DNA from: Bordetella parapertussis
GTDB taxonomy: Bacteria > Pseudomonadota > Gammaproteobacteria > Burkholderiales > Burkholderiaceae_C
DNA: 7,426 nucleotides
NCBI GenBank assembly: GCA_945900695.1
Contig: CAMDJU010000134.1
Location: forward strand, 1-7,426
Reading direction: 5' to 3'
The notes beneath the pieces are model-generated. The model was not told the DNA's origin and made no database searches. It saw only the letters and a program-made list of their open reading frames with translations. This document shows positions 6,288 through 7,426 of this stretch, in pieces. The position numbers were made by a program, and so were the translations under genes. Each line of letters begins with the position of its first letter. Position 1 is the stretch's first letter.

Positions 6288-7426
6288 ATGACACTACTTC
6301 TCAGCGTGGCCCAGCTCAATTATGTGGTGGGCGACATGGCGGGCAATGCCCAAAAAATCATCGACGCTGCGCGCACGGGCTACCAGCGCGGCGTTCGCTT
6401 GTTGCTGACGCCTGAACTGTCGATCTGTGGCTATGCCGCAGAGGACTTGTTTTTGCGCCCCTCGTTCATCCAAGCTTGCGATGATGCCTTGAAAAGCATC
6501 ATCAGGGCCTTGGCCGACCTGAAAGACCTGCATGTGGTGGTTGGCCATCCCAGTGGGGGCGACAGCCGCACCCGGTCGGTGTCTGTGGCCCAGCGCTTCA
6601 ACCGCGCCAGTGTGATTTGCGAAGGCCAAGTGGTGGCGTTTGCTGACAAACGCGAATTGCCCAACTACCAGGTGTTTGACGAACGCCGCTACTTCACCCC
6701 TGGGCACAGCACCTGTGTGTTTGAAGTCGGCGGTTGGCGCGTGGGCCTGTTGATTTGTGAAGACGCCTGGTTCGAGGCCCCAGCCGCAGACGCCTTGGCC
6801 GCTGGGGCGCAGATGCTGGCCGTGGTCAATGCCTCGCCCTTTCATGTGGGCAAGGGTGGCGAGCGCGAGGCCACCATGCGCCAGCGCTGTGTGCAAACCG
6901 GCCTGCCCTTGGTGTACGCGCATTTGGTGGGTGGGCAAGACGAGGTGGTTTTTGAGGGCCGCTCTTTTGTGCTGGGCGCCCAGGGCGAGGTGCTGGGTCG
7001 TGCCCACAGTTTTCAAGAGCAAGCCTTTGATGTGGGTTTTGCCCGGGCATCTGGCGCGATTCAGGTGCAAACATCGCTGGCCCAAGCGCAAAGCCTGGAG
7101 TCCGACCTGTGGCACGCCCTGGTCATGGGGGTGCGCGATTACATCGGAAAAAACGGTTTCCCAGGTGCCTTGTTGGGTTTGTCTGGCGGCATCGACTCCG
7201 CTTTGGTGCTGGCCGTGGCGGTTGATGCTTTGGGCCCCGATAAAGTCCGCGCCGTGATGATGCCCTCGCCCTATACGGCCGACATCAGCTGGATCGATGC
7301 GCGTGAGATGGCCCAACGCATGGGCGTGCGCTACGACGAGCACTCCATCGTGCCGGAATTCGAAGCCTTTTTGGCCACCTTGGCCGGCGAGTTTGCGAAC
7401 AGTCCGATCGACACCACCGAAGAAAA
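6288..7426 (+). CDS. nadE: Glutamine-dependent NAD+ synthetase NadE, first 379 codons (cut by window edge)
   Basis: NadE adenylylates nicotinic acid adenine dinucleotide with ATP, releasing PPi, and amidates it to NAD+ using ammonia from glutamine. Two domains are visible. Residues 1 to about 260 form a nitrilase-type glutaminase with the Glu-Lys-Cys triad: Glu43 in 'LLTPELSICGYAAEDLF', Lys121 in 'ADKRELPNYQVFDERRYF' and Cys157 in 'LLICEDAWFE'. From about 270 the synthetase domain begins, with the ATP P-loop SGGIDS at 299-304 and 'VMMPSPYTADISWIDA' shortly after. The frame is open to the right edge, ending in 'SPIDTTEE'; about 160-180 residues are missing if it has the usual length near 550. 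The start at 6288 gives MTLLLSVAQLNYVVGDM, the expected N-terminus, but without a Shine-Dalgarno. Being two-domain, it should not need free ammonia, unlike the short NadE of E. coli. Confidence 0.96.
   Translation, partial: MTLLLSVAQLNYVVGDMAGNAQKIIDAARTGYQRGVRLLLTPELSICGYAAEDLFLRPSFIQACDDALKSIIRALADLKDLHVVVGHPSGGDSRTRSVSVAQRFNRASVICEGQVVAFADKRELPNYQVFDERRYFTPGHSTCVFEVGGWRVGLLICEDAWFEAPAADALAAGAQMLAVVNASPFHVGKGGEREATMRQRCVQTGLPLVYAHLVGGQDEVVFEGRSFVLGAQGEVLGRAHSFQEQAFDVGFARASGAIQVQTSLAQAQSLESDLWHALVMGVRDYIGKNGFPGALLGLSGGIDSALVLAVAVDALGPDKVRAVMMPSPYTADISWIDAREMAQRMGVRYDEHSIVPEFEAFLATLAGEFANSPIDTTEE

Noticed and set aside
6294..7343. A 349-codon open frame on the minus strand, antisense to nadE
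   Set aside because: NadE carries its triad and P-loop in the plus frame; the antisense frame has no motif, is His/Ala-rich and lacks a ribosome site.

Overview
The window looks like ordinary chromosome from a GC-rich betaproteobacterium, most likely Burkholderiales and probably a Comamonadaceae relative (Limnohabitans/Rhodoferax-like). This rests on remembered family resemblance: a long MoaA of the type starting near 'IPLIDQR' and ending in 'EMSYIGG', the glutamine-dependent NadE, and a FemAB-like protein of the Burkholderiales type. No search could be run, so the taxon is inference. I see no mobile element, phage gene, CRISPR array, tRNA or rRNA.

Layout from left to right. (1) Bases 1-2045, minus strand: a molybdenum cofactor operon moaA-mobA-moeA, with moeA cut by the left edge. 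(2) Bases 2066-2092: a strong intrinsic terminator belonging to the next gene upstream on the same strand. (3) Bases 2110-4296, minus strand: hppA, a membrane-bound proton-pumping pyrophosphatase with the K+-independent signature. (4) Bases 4297-4535: a 239-base divergent control region. Its hppA side is packed with interleaved inverted repeats that can be drawn as an RNA pseudoknot plus a pair of mutually exclusive hairpins. (5) Bases 4536-5078, plus strand: ppa, the soluble family I pyrophosphatase. (6) Bases 5092-6279, minus strand: a FemAB/GNAT-like predicted N-acyltransferase, convergent with ppa. (7) Bases 6288-7426, plus strand: nadE, glutamine-hydrolysing NAD+ synthetase, cut by the right edge and only 8 bases from the start of the divergent FemAB-like gene.

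The genes share a pyrophosphate theme. NadE and MobA release PPi, while Ppa destroys it as heat and HppA destroys it while storing energy as a proton gradient. The soluble and membrane pyrophosphatases face away from each other across one intergenic region, so their promoters could be jointly controlled.

The most unusual signal is the hppA 5' leader (about 4323-4448). It holds a 9-bp and a 7-bp stem in H-type pseudoknot order, followed by two overlapping 7-bp stems that exclude one another, just before a strong Shine-Dalgarno. I do not recognise it as a known riboswitch class. It is a hypothesis built by hand-pairing and needs covariation evidence. The rest of the window is well-conserved housekeeping sequence.
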